Positions 1 to 9,876 are shown, counted from the first letter of the stretch. The stretch is DNA of 64,000 bases from Azospirillum rugosum (GCF_017876155.1 NZ_JAGINP010000019.1:1-64000), one strand, 5' to 3'. Made by a program: numbers and translations. Notes: generated from the letters alone by a model not told the origin.

Positions 1-417
1 CAGCGAGATGTTGTAGAGGAACAGCAGCGCCACCACGACGATGGCGGCCTTGATCCACAGCGGCTGCTCCAGGAACTCGCGCCCCTCGTGGATGCCGAAG
101 ACGTAGCCGACGACCGCGGCCAGCGCGCCGAACATGAACAGGCCGAACTGGAGGTAGGCCAGCTTCGGGCTGTGCAGCTCGCGCTCGGCCTCCTCCGGGA
201 TCAGGTAGTAGGCGGCGCCGAAGAAGCCCATCAGCAGCCAGACGATCAGCGCGTTGGTGTGGATCATGCGCAGGACGTTGAAGGGCAGCAGCTCCGACAG
301 GGTGTTGGGCAGCACATAGACCGTGCCGGCCAGCAGGCCGACCAGCAGCTGCACGGCGAACAGGAGCAGCGCGCCGTAGAAGAAGGGCAGCGCCACCTTC
401 TGGGACTCGTATTTCAT
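1..417 (-). CDS. norB: Nitric oxide reductase subunit B (cNor large subunit), 5'-part only
   Basis: The gene runs off the left edge; 139 codons of the N-terminus are present, beginning MKYESQKVALPFFYGALLLF. NorB is the haem-copper-type catalytic subunit that reduces NO to N2O in the cytoplasmic membrane, receiving electrons from NorC. Visible are several hydrophobic helices and the MIHTNALIVWLL stretch, whose His is the expected low-spin haem b ligand of the family. The start codon lies 17 bases after the norC stop, so norCB is one transcript. The catalytic part with the haem b3 and FeB ligands lies outside the window. Confidence 0.95.
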   Translation of the reverse strand, partial: MKYESQKVALPFFYGALLLFAVQLLVGLLAGTVYVLPNTLSELLPFNVLRMIHTNALIVWLLMGFFGAAYYLIPEEAERELHSPKLAYLQFGLFMFGALAAVVGYVFGIHEGREFLEQPLWIKAAIVVVALLFLYNISL

Positions 418-434
418 GGCAGTCGTCCTTCCCG

Positions 435-887
435 TCAGCCCGAGACCTTGGGCGGCCAGTTCTGGGTGTTGATGCGGCTGGTCCAGGCGAAGAAGTCGGC
501 GAGGTCGCTGACCTCCTGGTCGGAGAGGTGGAACTGCGGCATCTGGCGGCGGCCCTCGATGCCGCTGGGCTGGGCGGCGAACCAAGCGGCGAGCGCGTCG
601 CGCGCACCCTGCGGGTCCTTGTCGCCGCCGTAGCGGACCCAGACGTTGCCGAGTTCCGGCGCGAAGTAGGCGCCCTCGCCCAGGATGGAGTGGCAGTTGA
701 TGCAGGAGTGCTTCTCCCACACGTGCTTGCCGCGGGCGACGCTGTCGGTCAGGCCCTGGGCGTCGGTGCCGGTGGTGACGACGTATTTGTGGCTGGCCGC
801 GGTCAGCGAGACGAAGGCGGCGAAGAAGAACAGCGAACCGCCGTAGAAGATGTTTCGGGCGGCCGCCTTGGTGAAGCGTTCCGTCAT
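435..887 (-). CDS. norC: Nitric oxide reductase subunit C (membrane-anchored cytochrome c)
   Basis: A 150-residue protein with one N-terminal membrane anchor (about residues 13-32) and a periplasmic cytochrome c domain. The haem c site CINCH is at residues 62-66, and RRQMPQF near residue 115 supplies the likely axial Met. NorC passes electrons from periplasmic donors to NorB. Length and layout are typical of the family. It is the first gene of norCB; a GGGAA ribosome site precedes the ATG, and a palindromic FNR/NnrR-type box lies about 150 bases upstream. Confidence 0.95.
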   Translation of the reverse strand: MTERFTKAAARNIFYGGSLFFFAAFVSLTAASHKYVVTTGTDAQGLTDSVARGKHVWEKHSCINCHSILGEGAYFAPELGNVWVRYGGDKDPQGARDALAAWFAAQPSGIEGRRQMPQFHLSDQEVSDLADFFAWTSRINTQNWPPKVSG

Positions 888-1031
888 GCGTTGGTTCCCC
901 TGGAACTGGATCAGGGCCCAGCGGGCCGGTCCTGGCTATCGATCGGGGCGAGCGGTCGGGCGGGAGAGCCGGCCCTCCGGTCGCCGTGCCGCCATCCATG
1001 GGGAAACTTGACTGATTTGCTCGGCCACTCC

Positions 1032-1045
1032 TTGACGGCGGTCAA
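1032..1045. promoter_or_regulatory. FNR/NnrR/FixK-type box upstream of norCB
   Basis: The palindrome TTGAC-GGCG-GTCAA has the half-site and four-base spacing of CRP/FNR-superfamily boxes (TTGAY-N4-RTCAA). Nor operons are typically activated by such regulators (FNR, NnrR, Dnr) under low oxygen or NO. If the box sits near -41.5, transcription would start near position 997, leaving a leader of about 110 bases before norC. Confidence 0.7.
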
Positions 1046-1093
1046 GCGGCTGCGCGTTGGTTGCAAAGAACCGCGCCGCTCCTCCACCAAAGC

Positions 1094-1128
1094 AAACGGG
1101 GCCCGGCGTCATCCGCCGAGCCCCGTTT
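1094..1128 (-). terminator. Hairpin terminator after the hydroxyacid operon
   Basis: A 15-bp stem with one mismatch and a five-base loop: AAACGGGGCCCGGCG pairs with CGCCGAGCCCCGTTT. It lies 32 bases beyond the stop of the minus-strand ABC binding-protein gene. The A/T ends give it a run of T on the minus strand, as expected for intrinsic termination. Confidence 0.7.
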
Positions 1129-1160
1129 CCAAGGTCCTTATGCACCGCTCCCCGCGGTCG

Positions 1161-2375
1161 TCACTTCACGAGGGGGCAGCCACTGTCCTTCGGGTTGATG
1201 TAGGCCTGCTCGCCCGGAATGGTCTTCAGGATCTTGAAATAGTCCCACGCCGCCTTCGACTCGGCCGGCGTCTTCACCTGTGCCAGGTACATGTCGTTGA
1301 AGACGCGGCCGTTGTCGGCGATCTTCGCGTTCTTCATCATCATGTCGGTGACCGGCGTGCTGCGCATCTTGGCGGCCACCTTGTCGGGATCGTCGGTGCC
1401 GACCTCCTGCACGGTTTTCAGGTAATGCTTGACCGCCGAGTAGACGCCGGCCTGGTTCATCGACGGCTTGCGCCCGGTCCGCTCCTCGAACTTCTTCGAC
1501 CAGGCGCGGGTCTCGTCGTTCATGTCCCAGTAGAAGGAGTTTGCCAGCATCAGCCCCTGCGAGGTCTCAAGGCCCAGCGCATGGACGTCGTTGATGTTCA
1601 GCAGCAGGCCGGCCAGCGTCTGGCCGCCCTGGGGGATGCCGAACTCGGCGGCCTGCTTCACCGCGTTGATGGTGTCGCCGCCGGCGTTGGCGAAGGCGAC
1701 CACCTGCGCGCCCGACGCCTGCGCCTGCAGCAGGAAGGAGGAGAAGTCCGACGCGCCCAGGGGATGGCGCACGCTGCCCTTGATGGTGCCGCCCAGCTGC
1801 TTGACCGTGTTGGCCGCTTCGGCTTCCAGCGAATGGCCGAAGGCGTAGTCGGCGGTGATGAAGAACCAGCTTTTCTTGCCCTGTTCCATCAGCGCGCGGG
1901 CGGTGGAGGAGGCCACGGCGTGGTTGTCCCAGGTCCACAGGAAGCCGTAGGGGCTGCACTCCTTGCCCGTCAGGTCGGTGGAGCCGGGCCCGGACATCAG
2001 GAACAGGCGCTTCTTGTCCCGCGTGATGCCCTGCACGGCCAGCGCCGCGGCGGAGTTCGGCACGTCGGCGACCACGTCGACCTTCTCGGTGTCGATCCAC
2101 TGGCGCGCCAGGTTGGCGGCGATGTCCGCCTTGTTCTGGTGGTCGCCGACGATGATCTCGACCTTGGTGCCGTTGATGGCGTTGCCGAACTCCTCCGCGG
2201 CCAGCCGCGCGGCCACCGCGGAGCCCTCGCCGTTGATGTCGGCGTAGATGCCGGACCGGTCGGACAGCATGCCGATCTTGATGACGCTGTCCGACATCTG
2301 GGCCTGGGCCGCGCCGGAGGCCAGGGCGGTGAAGGCGGCGCCGGCGAGAAGACCGGCAATAAGACCGTTGCGCAT
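1161..2375 (-). CDS. ABC transporter substrate-binding protein, branched-chain amino-acid type
   Basis: A 404-residue periplasmic binding protein of the Leu/Ile/Val receptor (LivJ-like) family. The chosen ATG gives a clear signal peptide, ending ALASGAAQAQ, and the mature start DSVIKIGMLSDRSGIYADING is typical. The frame stays open far upstream, but that extension overlaps the preceding gene and lacks a signal peptide at its start. It is the last gene of the operon with the hydroxybutyrate dehydrogenase, the keto-acid cleavage enzyme and the acyl-CoA dehydrogenase. No permease or ATPase gene is beside it, so it must use a transporter encoded elsewhere. The ligand is probably the substrate of that operon. 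Confidence 0.9.
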   Translation of the reverse strand: MRNGLIAGLLAGAAFTALASGAAQAQMSDSVIKIGMLSDRSGIYADINGEGSAVAARLAAEEFGNAINGTKVEIIVGDHQNKADIAANLARQWIDTEKVDVVADVPNSAAALAVQGITRDKKRLFLMSGPGSTDLTGKECSPYGFLWTWDNHAVASSTARALMEQGKKSWFFITADYAFGHSLEAEAANTVKQLGGTIKGSVRHPLGASDFSSFLLQAQASGAQVVAFANAGGDTINAVKQAAEFGIPQGGQTLAGLLLNINDVHALGLETSQGLMLANSFYWDMNDETRAWSKKFEERTGRKPSMNQAGVYSAVKHYLKTVQEVGTDDPDKVAAKMRSTPVTDMMMKNAKIADNGRVFNDMYLAQVKTPAESKAAWDYFKILKTIPGEQAYINPKDSGCPLVK

Positions 2376-2422
2376 GTTTCGCTCCCTACGATTGGTTCTT
2401 GATGGTTGGGCCTGTCGAAGGA

Positions 2423-3202
2423 TCAATGGGTCGTGTAGCCGCCGTCCACGGGAATGACGGCGCCGGTGATCGACGCGGCGGCGTCGGAGCACAGGAAGGC
2501 GATGGCGGCCGCGACCTCCTCCGGGGGGATCAGCCGGCCGGTCGGCATCTTGTCGAGGAACACCGCCTTCAGCACCCGCTCCTCCGGCAGGCCGGTGACC
2601 TGCGCCTGCTGGGCGATCTGCTTCTCGATGATGGGGGTCAGCACCGTGCCGGGGCACACCGCGTTGCAGGTGATGCCGTGCTCCGCGACCTCGATCGCCA
2701 CGGACTTGGTCAGGCCGATGATGCCGTGCTTGGTGGCGACGTAGGCGGGCTTGTGCGGGGCGCCGACCATGCCGAGCACCGACGCCGTGTTGACGATGCG
2801 CCCCCAGCGCCGCTCCCGCATCGCGGGAAGGGCCGCCTTGATGGTGTGGAAGGCGGCGCTGAGGTTGACGGCGAGCAGCAGGTCCCACTTCTCGTCGGGG
2901 AACTCGTGCACCGCCGCCACGTGCTGCACCCCGGCGTTGTTCACCAGGATGTCGATGGGGCCCAGCGTCTCGGCGGCTTGGGCCATCATGGCGCGCGCCT
3001 CCTCCGGCCGGCTGAGGTCGGCGCCGGAATAGAGGATCGTCCTGCCGCTCTGCTCGGCGATCCCGGCGCACAGCCGGTCGATCTCCGCGCGGTCGCCGAA
3101 GCCGTTGAGCATCACGTGGCAGCCGCGGCCGGCAAGCTCGCGGGCGGTCGCCAGACCGATGCCGGTGGTGGAGCCGGTGACGACGGCGTTTCTGTTCTTC
3201 AT
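2423..3202 (-). CDS. 3-hydroxybutyrate dehydrogenase (SDR family)
   Basis: A 259-residue short-chain dehydrogenase. It shows the NAD site GSTTGIG near the N-terminus, the NNAG motif, the catalytic Ser in NTASVLG, and YVATK with catalytic Tyr and Lys. Overall it looks like D-3-hydroxybutyrate dehydrogenases, which interconvert 3-hydroxybutyrate and acetoacetate. The start at 3202 was chosen because an ideal GGAGG lies just before it; the upstream TTG would place that site inside the gene. In this operon acetoacetate could come from the keto-acid cleavage enzyme. Another hydroxyacid substrate is possible. Confidence 0.85.
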   Translation of the reverse strand: MKNRNAVVTGSTTGIGLATARELAGRGCHVMLNGFGDRAEIDRLCAGIAEQSGRTILYSGADLSRPEEARAMMAQAAETLGPIDILVNNAGVQHVAAVHEFPDEKWDLLLAVNLSAAFHTIKAALPAMRERRWGRIVNTASVLGMVGAPHKPAYVATKHGIIGLTKSVAIEVAEHGITCNAVCPGTVLTPIIEKQIAQQAQVTGLPEERVLKAVFLDKMPTGRLIPPEEVAAAIAFLCSDAAASITGAVIPVDGGYTTH

Positions 3203-3238
3203 CTCTTTTCCCTCCAACGTCTTGGACGATTGGGCGTC

Positions 3239-4177
3239 TCAGAACGCCACCTGGTCGGCGCCCTTCAGGGCGAGCATGGCGCGCGCCTCGGCGGGGGTGG
3301 CGACCTCAAGCGACAGCTCCTCCAGAATCCGGCGGATCTTCGCCACCTGCTCCGCGCTGTTCCGGGCCAGCCGTCCCTTGCTGAGGTACAGGCTGTCCTC
3401 AAGCCCGACGCGGACGTTGCCGCCCATGACGGCGGCCATGGTCGTGAAGGGAATCTGGTGACGGCCGGCCGCCAGCACCGACCATTCGTAATCCTTGCCG
3501 AACAGCCGGTCGGCGGTTTCGCGCATGAAGACGAGGTTGCGCTGCTCCGCGCCGATGCCGCCGAGGATGCCGAAGATCGTCTGGACGAAGAAGGGCGGCT
3601 TCACCAGCCCGCGGTCGACGAAGTGCGCGAGGTTGTAGAGGTGCCCGACGTCGTAGCACTCGAACTCGAAGCGCGTGCCGCAGCCCTCGCCCAGATGCTC
3701 CAGGATGTACGCGATGTCGCGGAAGGTGTTGCGGAAGATGAAGTCGTCCGTGCTGCGCAGGTAGGGCTCCTCCCAATCATGCTTCCAGTCCTTGTAGCGC
3801 TCGGCCAGCGGGAAGATGCCGAAGTTCATCGAGCCCATGTTGAGGGAGCACATCTCCGGCTGGGCCTGGAGGGGGGCGGCAAGGCGCTCCTGCACCGTCA
3901 TGTTGAGCGAGCCGCCGGTGGTGATGTTCAGCACCGCGTCCGTCGACTGCTTGAGGCGCGGCAGGAACTGCATGAACACCGCCGGGTCGGGCGTCGGTTG
4001 CCCGGTGCGCGGATCGCGGGCGTGCAGGTGCAGGATCGCAGCACCAGCCTCGGCGGCGCCGACCCCCTGCTCGACGATCTCATCCGGCGTCACCGGCAGC
4101 GCGTCCGACATGGTCGGCGTGTGGATCGACCCCGTCAATGCGCAGCTGATGATGACCTTCTTCGATGATGCGGCCAT
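3239..4177 (-). CDS. Beta-keto acid cleavage enzyme (BKACE, DUF849 family)
   Basis: A 312-residue protein starting MAASSKKVIISCALTGS. The family condenses a beta-keto acid with acetyl-CoA to give acetoacetate (or acetoacetyl-CoA) plus a CoA ester or free product, on a Zn2+ ion. The motif ILHLHARDP carries the His pair that binds metal, and GGSLNMTVQERL and the AGRHQIPF region fit the family. Members act on 3-keto-5-aminohexanoate, dehydrocarnitine and other keto acids, so the exact substrate is not readable. An upstream dehydrogenase to make the keto acid and a hydroxybutyrate dehydrogenase downstream suggest carnitine-like or hydroxyacid catabolism. AGGAAAA precedes the start. Confidence 0.88.
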   Translation of the reverse strand: MAASSKKVIISCALTGSIHTPTMSDALPVTPDEIVEQGVGAAEAGAAILHLHARDPRTGQPTPDPAVFMQFLPRLKQSTDAVLNITTGGSLNMTVQERLAAPLQAQPEMCSLNMGSMNFGIFPLAERYKDWKHDWEEPYLRSTDDFIFRNTFRDIAYILEHLGEGCGTRFEFECYDVGHLYNLAHFVDRGLVKPPFFVQTIFGILGGIGAEQRNLVFMRETADRLFGKDYEWSVLAAGRHQIPFTTMAAVMGGNVRVGLEDSLYLSKGRLARNSAEQVAKIRRILEELSLEVATPAEARAMLALKGADQVAF

Positions 4178-4244
4178 GTGACGTTTTCCTGTGTGTGTCC
4201 GGCCCAACGGGCCGCGGAAGAGTGAAAATCCGGCGTTCGCGCGA

Positions 4245-5156
4245 TCACCCGCGCTCCGTGTCGTCCAACCGTCGGAGATGGGCCGCCAAGCGGGCGTGGG
4301 CCTCGGTCCGCTGCGCATCATTCCAGGTCCGGAAGCCGGCCCCGGACTTCATGCCGAGCCGCCCGAACGCGACGAGGTCGCGCAGCAGGGGCAGCGGTCC
4401 GGCCGTGCGGTCGAGGTCCGGCAGGACGTGCTCGTGCACCGCGAGCGTCAGGTCGGTGCCGACGAGGTCGGCGTTCTCCAGCGGCCCCAGAACGGCAAGC
4501 CGCCGGCCGAAGCTGGCCTTGACCACGGCGTCCACCGTTTCGGCGTCGCACACGCCGTTCTGGACGAGCGCGATCGCCTCGCGCCACAGCGCGTGCTGCA
4601 AGCGGTTGCCGATGAAGCCGGGGACGTCCTTGCGGACATGCACCGGCATCTTGCCGATGGCGGTCAGCAGATCGATCATCGCGGCGACCGCCGCGTCGGC
4701 GGTGTCGGCGGTCTGGATGACCTCGACCAGCGGGATCTGGTAGGGCGGGTTCCACCAGTGGGTGCCCATGGCGCGGGTCTTGTCGCGCAGCCGTTCCATG
4801 ATCCGGGTGATCGGGATCACCGACGTGTTGCTCGCCAGAAGCGCGTGGGGCGGGGCCGCGGCCTCGACCGCCGCGAAGATCCGTTGCTTCAGCTCCAGGT
4901 CTTCAGGCACCGCTTCGATGACGATGTCGGCGTGCGCGACGGCGTCCTCCAGCGTGTCGCAGGGCCGGATCCGATCCGCGGCGGTGCCGTCCATGCCCAG
5001 CCCCTGGAGGTTGCGGCGGACATGGTCGAGGATCCCGGCCCGGCGGGCGGGATCGGGCTCCTGGATATCGACGCGGTGACCGGCGACGGCGAAGGCCTGG
5101 GCGATCCCGTGCCCCATCAGTCCGGCGCCGATGATTCCAACACGCTGGTGCGTCAT
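4245..5156 (-). CDS. 3-hydroxyacyl-CoA dehydrogenase family protein (hydroxyacid or carnitine-type dehydrogenase)
   Basis: A 303-residue NAD-dependent dehydrogenase. The Rossmann motif GAGLMGHGIA is at residues 10-19, followed by the NTSVIPIT segment, the catalytic-His region GTHWWNPPYQIPLVEVI (usual form HFFNP), and the C-terminal helical domain with PGFIGNRLQHAL. It is short for a fatty-acid-oxidation enzyme and close to L-carnitine or 3-hydroxybutyryl-CoA dehydrogenases. As first gene of the operon with BKACE it probably oxidises a 3-hydroxy acid to the 3-keto acid. The HWWNP variant argues against a standard acyl-CoA substrate, but this is inference. Confidence 0.85.
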   Translation of the reverse strand: MTHQRVGIIGAGLMGHGIAQAFAVAGHRVDIQEPDPARRAGILDHVRRNLQGLGMDGTAADRIRPCDTLEDAVAHADIVIEAVPEDLELKQRIFAAVEAAAPPHALLASNTSVIPITRIMERLRDKTRAMGTHWWNPPYQIPLVEVIQTADTADAAVAAMIDLLTAIGKMPVHVRKDVPGFIGNRLQHALWREAIALVQNGVCDAETVDAVVKASFGRRLAVLGPLENADLVGTDLTLAVHEHVLPDLDRTAGPLPLLRDLVAFGRLGMKSGAGFRTWNDAQRTEAHARLAAHLRRLDDTERG

Positions 5157-5240
5157 GCCTTGCGCTTTCCCTCCTCATGACTCAACGGGCGTCGCGTCAC
5201 CGATTGTTCGCGGATCCCGCATTTTTCTTGGCGTCCGTAT

Positions 5241-5256
5241 AACAAGATGCGTGCCA
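5241..5256 (-). promoter_or_regulatory. Putative sigma-54 promoter of the hydroxyacid/BKACE operon
   Basis: On the minus strand the sequence reads TGGCACG-CATC-TTGTT, close to the -24/-12 consensus TGGCACG-N4-TTGCW. The -24 element is perfect; the -12 element has GT where GC is usual. It lies about 85 bases upstream of the acyl-CoA dehydrogenase start and faces a divergent gene for a sigma-54 activator, which makes it convincing. Confidence 0.65.
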
Positions 5257-5387
5257 GAGGGGAAAACCGTTATAAATCAGCGTCTTATTCTGGTGCCCCG
5301 GGGATCGGGCGAACGGGCTGTTTGGGTTTCCGGACACCGCGGCCCGGCACGACGCGCGATGCCCAGCAAATCAGCGCTTTCCCCGTG

Positions 5388-5424
5388 TGCCAAATTTTGA
5401 CAGACCGTGTTCAGAATATTGACA
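5388..5424. promoter_or_regulatory. Putative upstream activator sites for the sigma-54 regulator
   Basis: Two inverted repeats: TGCCAAATTTTGACA (5388-5402) and TGTTCAGAATATTGACA (5408-5424). Their centres are about 21 bases apart, two helical turns, which suits cooperative binding of activator dimers. They lie roughly 130-185 bases upstream of the sigma-54 promoter and directly before the activator's own start, so they may also serve autoregulation. Confidence 0.5.
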
Positions 5425-5442
5425 GGCGACGGGAGGCGGGCC

Positions 5443-6866
<1,424 letters not shown>

Positions 6867-6870
<4 letters not shown>

Positions 6871-7619
6871 GCGCCCTCTTCCTTCTCCACGAAGCTGTCG
6901 TTGTCGGTCAGGCGGTGGGCCGTGTTCTCCACATGCCGCCTTGCCGCAGCGCGGGCGGCTTCGGGGTCGCGGGCGAGAATGGCCTCGTAGATCGCCAGAT
7001 GCTCCGCCTGGGCCAGCGCCCCACGGTCGGCCTTCTTCGCCGAACGCTTGCGGGAAACCATGATGTTCTCGTGCAGGAACTGGCCGAGGAAGGTGGTGAA
7101 GGTCAGGTAATGCGGGTTGCGGGTCGCCGCGCAGATGGCGCGGTGGAAGCGCACGTCGGCGTCGACGCCGGCCTCGACCTTCCCGCTCTCGATCGCCTCG
7201 GCCATCTTGTCCAGCGCCTTGCGCATGTCGCGCAGGTCGCGTTCGGTGCGCCGTTCCGCGGCCAGGCCGGCGGCCTCCGTCTCGATCCCCATGCGCAGTT
7301 CGACCAGCTTGACGATCTGCTCCGCCGGCTCCAGCTCGCCATGGTCGATCTGGAACGACGACTGGCGCCGGTTCGACACGACGAACACGCCGAGCCCCTG
7401 CCGGGTGCCCAGCAGGCCCGCGGTCTTCAGGCGCGCGACCGCCTCGCGGACGACCGTGCGGCTGACCCCGAAGCTGGTCGCCATCACCTGTTCGGAGGGA
7501 AGAATCTCGCCGGGCTTGTAGCGGCCACCGGTGATCTCCTCGGTCAATGCCTCGGCCACACGGTCAGTCAGGCTGACGGTGGGCTTCAACGCACGGGCGC
7601 GCGGAACTGGATTGGCCAT
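6867..7619 (-). CDS. GntR/FadR-family (FCD domain) transcriptional regulator
   Basis: A 250-residue protein with an N-terminal winged helix-turn-helix (about residues 13-80; the segment EQVMATSFGVSRTVVREAVARL is the recognition region) and an all-helical FCD ligand domain rich in Glu, Asp and His. Such proteins usually repress catabolic genes and release DNA when an organic acid binds. It starts 52 bases from the palindromic operator at 7672-7691, which also lies before the divergent reductase/ferredoxin operon. The same motif recurs four more times between 13 and 29.4 kb, so this is the best candidate for the regulator of the whole catabolic island. Confidence 0.92.
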
Positions 7620-7663
7620 GGCTCTCTACGGGTTCTCTCAGGGGGGACTTCGGTTTCAGGCTC

Positions 7664-7692
7664 TTGACAGATGACAATACTCTTATCATACA
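7664..7692 (+). promoter_or_regulatory. Promoter with GntR-type operator (site 1)
   Basis: TTGACA (7664-7669) and CATACA (7687-7692) are 17 bases apart. A 20-base imperfect palindrome at 7672-7691, ending TATCATAC, covers the spacer and the -10 region. The arrangement equals that of site 2 at 13 kb base for base in spacing. A repressor bound here would block the reductase operon and could also control the divergent GntR gene. Confidence 0.6.
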
Positions 7693-7791
7693 AGTGGGAG
7701 CTGGTCCACGCGGATTTACGCCAGCGGGAAAAGTTCACGCCACTGCAACAAGCGCCTCAACATATGGCGCGGGAAGGGCTTGGGCAACAGC

Positions 7792-8979
7792 ATGACCACA
7801 AAAAAAGTAGTGTTGGTGGTGGGGGCCGGACAAGCCGGGTCTGAGGCCTGCTGGGCGTTGCGGCAGGGCGGTTTCGCCGGGGACATCATCCTCGTCGGCG
7901 CCGAAGCGGCGCTGCCCTATGAGCGGCCGCCCCTGTCGAAGAAGTTCCTGAACGGGACGCTGGACGCAGAGCGCCTGTTCCTGCGCGGCCCGGCCGCCTA
8001 CGCCGACGCGGGCGTGTCGTTGAAGCTCGGCCGGCGGGTCGTCGGCCTCGATCCCGCGGCCTCCATCGCGGTGCTGGACGACGGGGAGCGGCTGGCCTTC
8101 GACTGGGCCATCCTCGCCATGGGCTCCGGCGCGCGCGCTCTGCCCATCCCCGGAATCGACCTCGCGGGCGTCCACGCGCTCCGGACGATGGAGGATGCGG
8201 AGCGCCTGCGCGCGGGGCTGCTGAAGGGCGGACGGCTGGTGGTGATCGGCGGCGGCTATCTGGGGCTGGAGGCAGCGGCGACGGGCCGCAAGCTCGGCTG
8301 CGAGGTCACCGTTCTGGAAAGCGCTTCCGGCCTGCTGCAACGGAGCGCGTCCCGCCAGACCGGCGCCTATTTCGAGGCGAAGCACCGGGCGGAGGGCGTC
8401 GACCTGCGCCTCGGCGCCTCGGTGGCGCGGATCGAGGGCGACGGGCGGGCGGAACGGGTGGTCACCGCCGACGGCACCGTCCTGCCCGCCGACCTCGTCC
8501 TGGTCGCCGTCGGCGGCGTTCCCGAAACCGCGCTGGCGGAGGCCGCCGGGCTGGAGTGCCGCAACGGCATCCTGGTCGACGCCGACTGCCGGACCAGCGT
8601 TGAAACCATCTTCGCCGTCGGCGACTGCGCCAACCATTTCGACCCGGCGCTCGGGCGCCACGTGCGGCTGGAGGCGGTGCAGACCGCGATATCCCAGGCG
8701 CGCTGCGCGGCGGCGGCCATCCTCGGCGCGCCCCGCCCCGCCCCCAAGACTCCCTATTTCTGGTCCGACCAGTATGGCGTGAAGTTGCAGATCGCCGGCC
8801 TGATCGACCCGTCGCTGCCCTGCGAGGACATCCTGTTCGGCGAGGCGGGCGTGTCCTTCGCCATCCACCGCATCCAGGGGGGCGTGCTCGCCGCGGTCGA
8901 GACGGTCAACCGCCCCGTGGACTTCGTCCGCGCCCAGAAATTGCTCGGCAAGCCCGTGGACGTCGCCGCGGTCGCCTGA
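7792..8979 (+). CDS. FAD-dependent ferredoxin reductase for an oxygenase
   Basis: A 395-residue NAD(P)H:ferredoxin oxidoreductase of the rhodocoxin/putidaredoxin/BphA4 type. The FAD site VVGAGQAGSEACWALR is at the N-terminus, the NAD site VVIGGGYLGLEAA lies mid-protein, and TIFAVGDCANH binds the FAD ribityl region. ERPPLSKKFL is a family signature. It is followed by a ferredoxin and a cupin gene, and is the obvious electron source for the Rieske oxygenases at 20.9-30.8 kb. The ATG at 7792 was preferred over an in-frame TTG four codons upstream; the ribosome site (GGGAAGGG) does not settle the choice. Confidence 0.93.
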   Translation: MTTKKVVLVVGAGQAGSEACWALRQGGFAGDIILVGAEAALPYERPPLSKKFLNGTLDAERLFLRGPAAYADAGVSLKLGRRVVGLDPAASIAVLDDGERLAFDWAILAMGSGARALPIPGIDLAGVHALRTMEDAERLRAGLLKGGRLVVIGGGYLGLEAAATGRKLGCEVTVLESASGLLQRSASRQTGAYFEAKHRAEGVDLRLGASVARIEGDGRAERVVTADGTVLPADLVLVAVGGVPETALAEAAGLECRNGILVDADCRTSVETIFAVGDCANHFDPALGRHVRLEAVQTAISQARCAAAAILGAPRPAPKTPYFWSDQYGVKLQIAGLIDPSLPCEDILFGEAGVSFAIHRIQGGVLAAVETVNRPVDFVRAQKLLGKPVDVAAVA

Positions 8980-9011
8980 ACCAGCACAACGACCGGAACA
9001 ACGAGGACACC

Positions 9012-9332
9012 ATGCCCACTGCCCGCTTTGTCATGCCCGATGGAACCGAACGCGCGGTCGACGTGCCCGACGGCTGGTCGCTGATGGAAGGCGCCCGCCG
9101 CGACGGGATTCCCGGCATCGTCGCCGAATGCGGCGGCGGCGCCACCTGCGCCACCTGCCACGTCATCGTCGACCCGACCTGGTACGAGGTCGTCGGCGCA
9201 CCGCCCGACACCGAATCCATGCTTCTGGAACTGGCGTCGGAGCGCGGCGAGACCAGCCGCCTCAGCTGCCAGATCCTGATGACCGACGCGCTGGACGGCA
9301 TCACCGTCCGCGTCCCGGAATCGCAACTCTGA
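9012..9332 (+). CDS. [2Fe-2S] ferredoxin (adrenodoxin/putidaredoxin type)
   Basis: A 106-residue ferredoxin with the cluster ligands in CGGGATCATCHV (Cys-x5-Cys-x2-Cys) and the fourth Cys in RLSCQI, the pattern of oxygenase ferredoxins. It carries electrons from the preceding reductase to a terminal oxygenase, here most simply the Rieske alpha subunits. It lies 32 bases after the reductase stop, in the same transcript. Confidence 0.95.
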   Translation: MPTARFVMPDGTERAVDVPDGWSLMEGARRDGIPGIVAECGGGATCATCHVIVDPTWYEVVGAPPDTESMLLELASERGETSRLSCQILMTDALDGITVRVPESQL

Positions 9333-9378
9333 ACCTCCAACAACAGCCCAAACGCTGACATAAGGGAGCGGAAACACC

Positions 9379-9864
9379 ATGCCGGCACCGTCCGTGCACC
9401 CTCTGGCGCCGTCCGAACTCGTCGTGACGGCCATTCCGGAAGACGAACGCCTGTGGGTCCTGCAGGCCCCGAACGTCTGGTTCCGCCCGCTGATGTTCAA
9501 CACGCTGCAGGGCCAGTGGTGCAACCTGCTGCGCGTCCGTCGCGCCGGTGTGCTGAGCCGCCACCGTCACCCCGGCCCAGTGCACGGCTACGTCATCAAG
9601 GGCACCTGGCGATACCTGGAGCATGACTGGCTGGCCACGGCCGGATCCTACGTGTTCGAGCCGCCGGGCGAGACGCACACGCTGACCGTCGACAGCGACG
9701 ACGAGATGATCACCTTCTTCAACGTGTCCGGCTGCATGTATTACGTCGACGAGGAGGGCCGCCACACCGGCTTCGAGGACGTCTTCTCCAAGATCGACAT
9801 GTGCGCCGCGCACTACGAGTCCGTCGGGCTCGGCGCCGACTATGTGAAGCAGTTCATCCGCTGA
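9379..9864 (+). CDS. Cupin dioxygenase, 2,4'-dihydroxyacetophenone-dioxygenase-like
   Basis: A 161-residue single cupin. The metal ligands are visible in SRHRHPGPVHGYVIKG and in PPGETHTL. The sequence resembles the DAD family, Fe-dependent enzymes that cleave an aliphatic C-C bond next to an aromatic ketone; that assignment is from family memory. Third gene of the reductase/ferredoxin operon, ending at a strong hairpin. In this setting it may act on a side chain after ring hydroxylation, but the substrate is not known. Confidence 0.8.
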   Translation: MPAPSVHPLAPSELVVTAIPEDERLWVLQAPNVWFRPLMFNTLQGQWCNLLRVRRAGVLSRHRHPGPVHGYVIKGTWRYLEHDWLATAGSYVFEPPGETHTLTVDSDDEMITFFNVSGCMYYVDEEGRHTGFEDVFSKIDMCAAHYESVGLGADYVKQFIR

Positions 9865-9876
9865 CGTAGGGAAAAG

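Noticed and set aside
528-2402. Long plus-strand open frame opposite norC and the ABC binding protein
   Set aside because: Shadow of two well-supported minus-strand genes; no recognisable domain.
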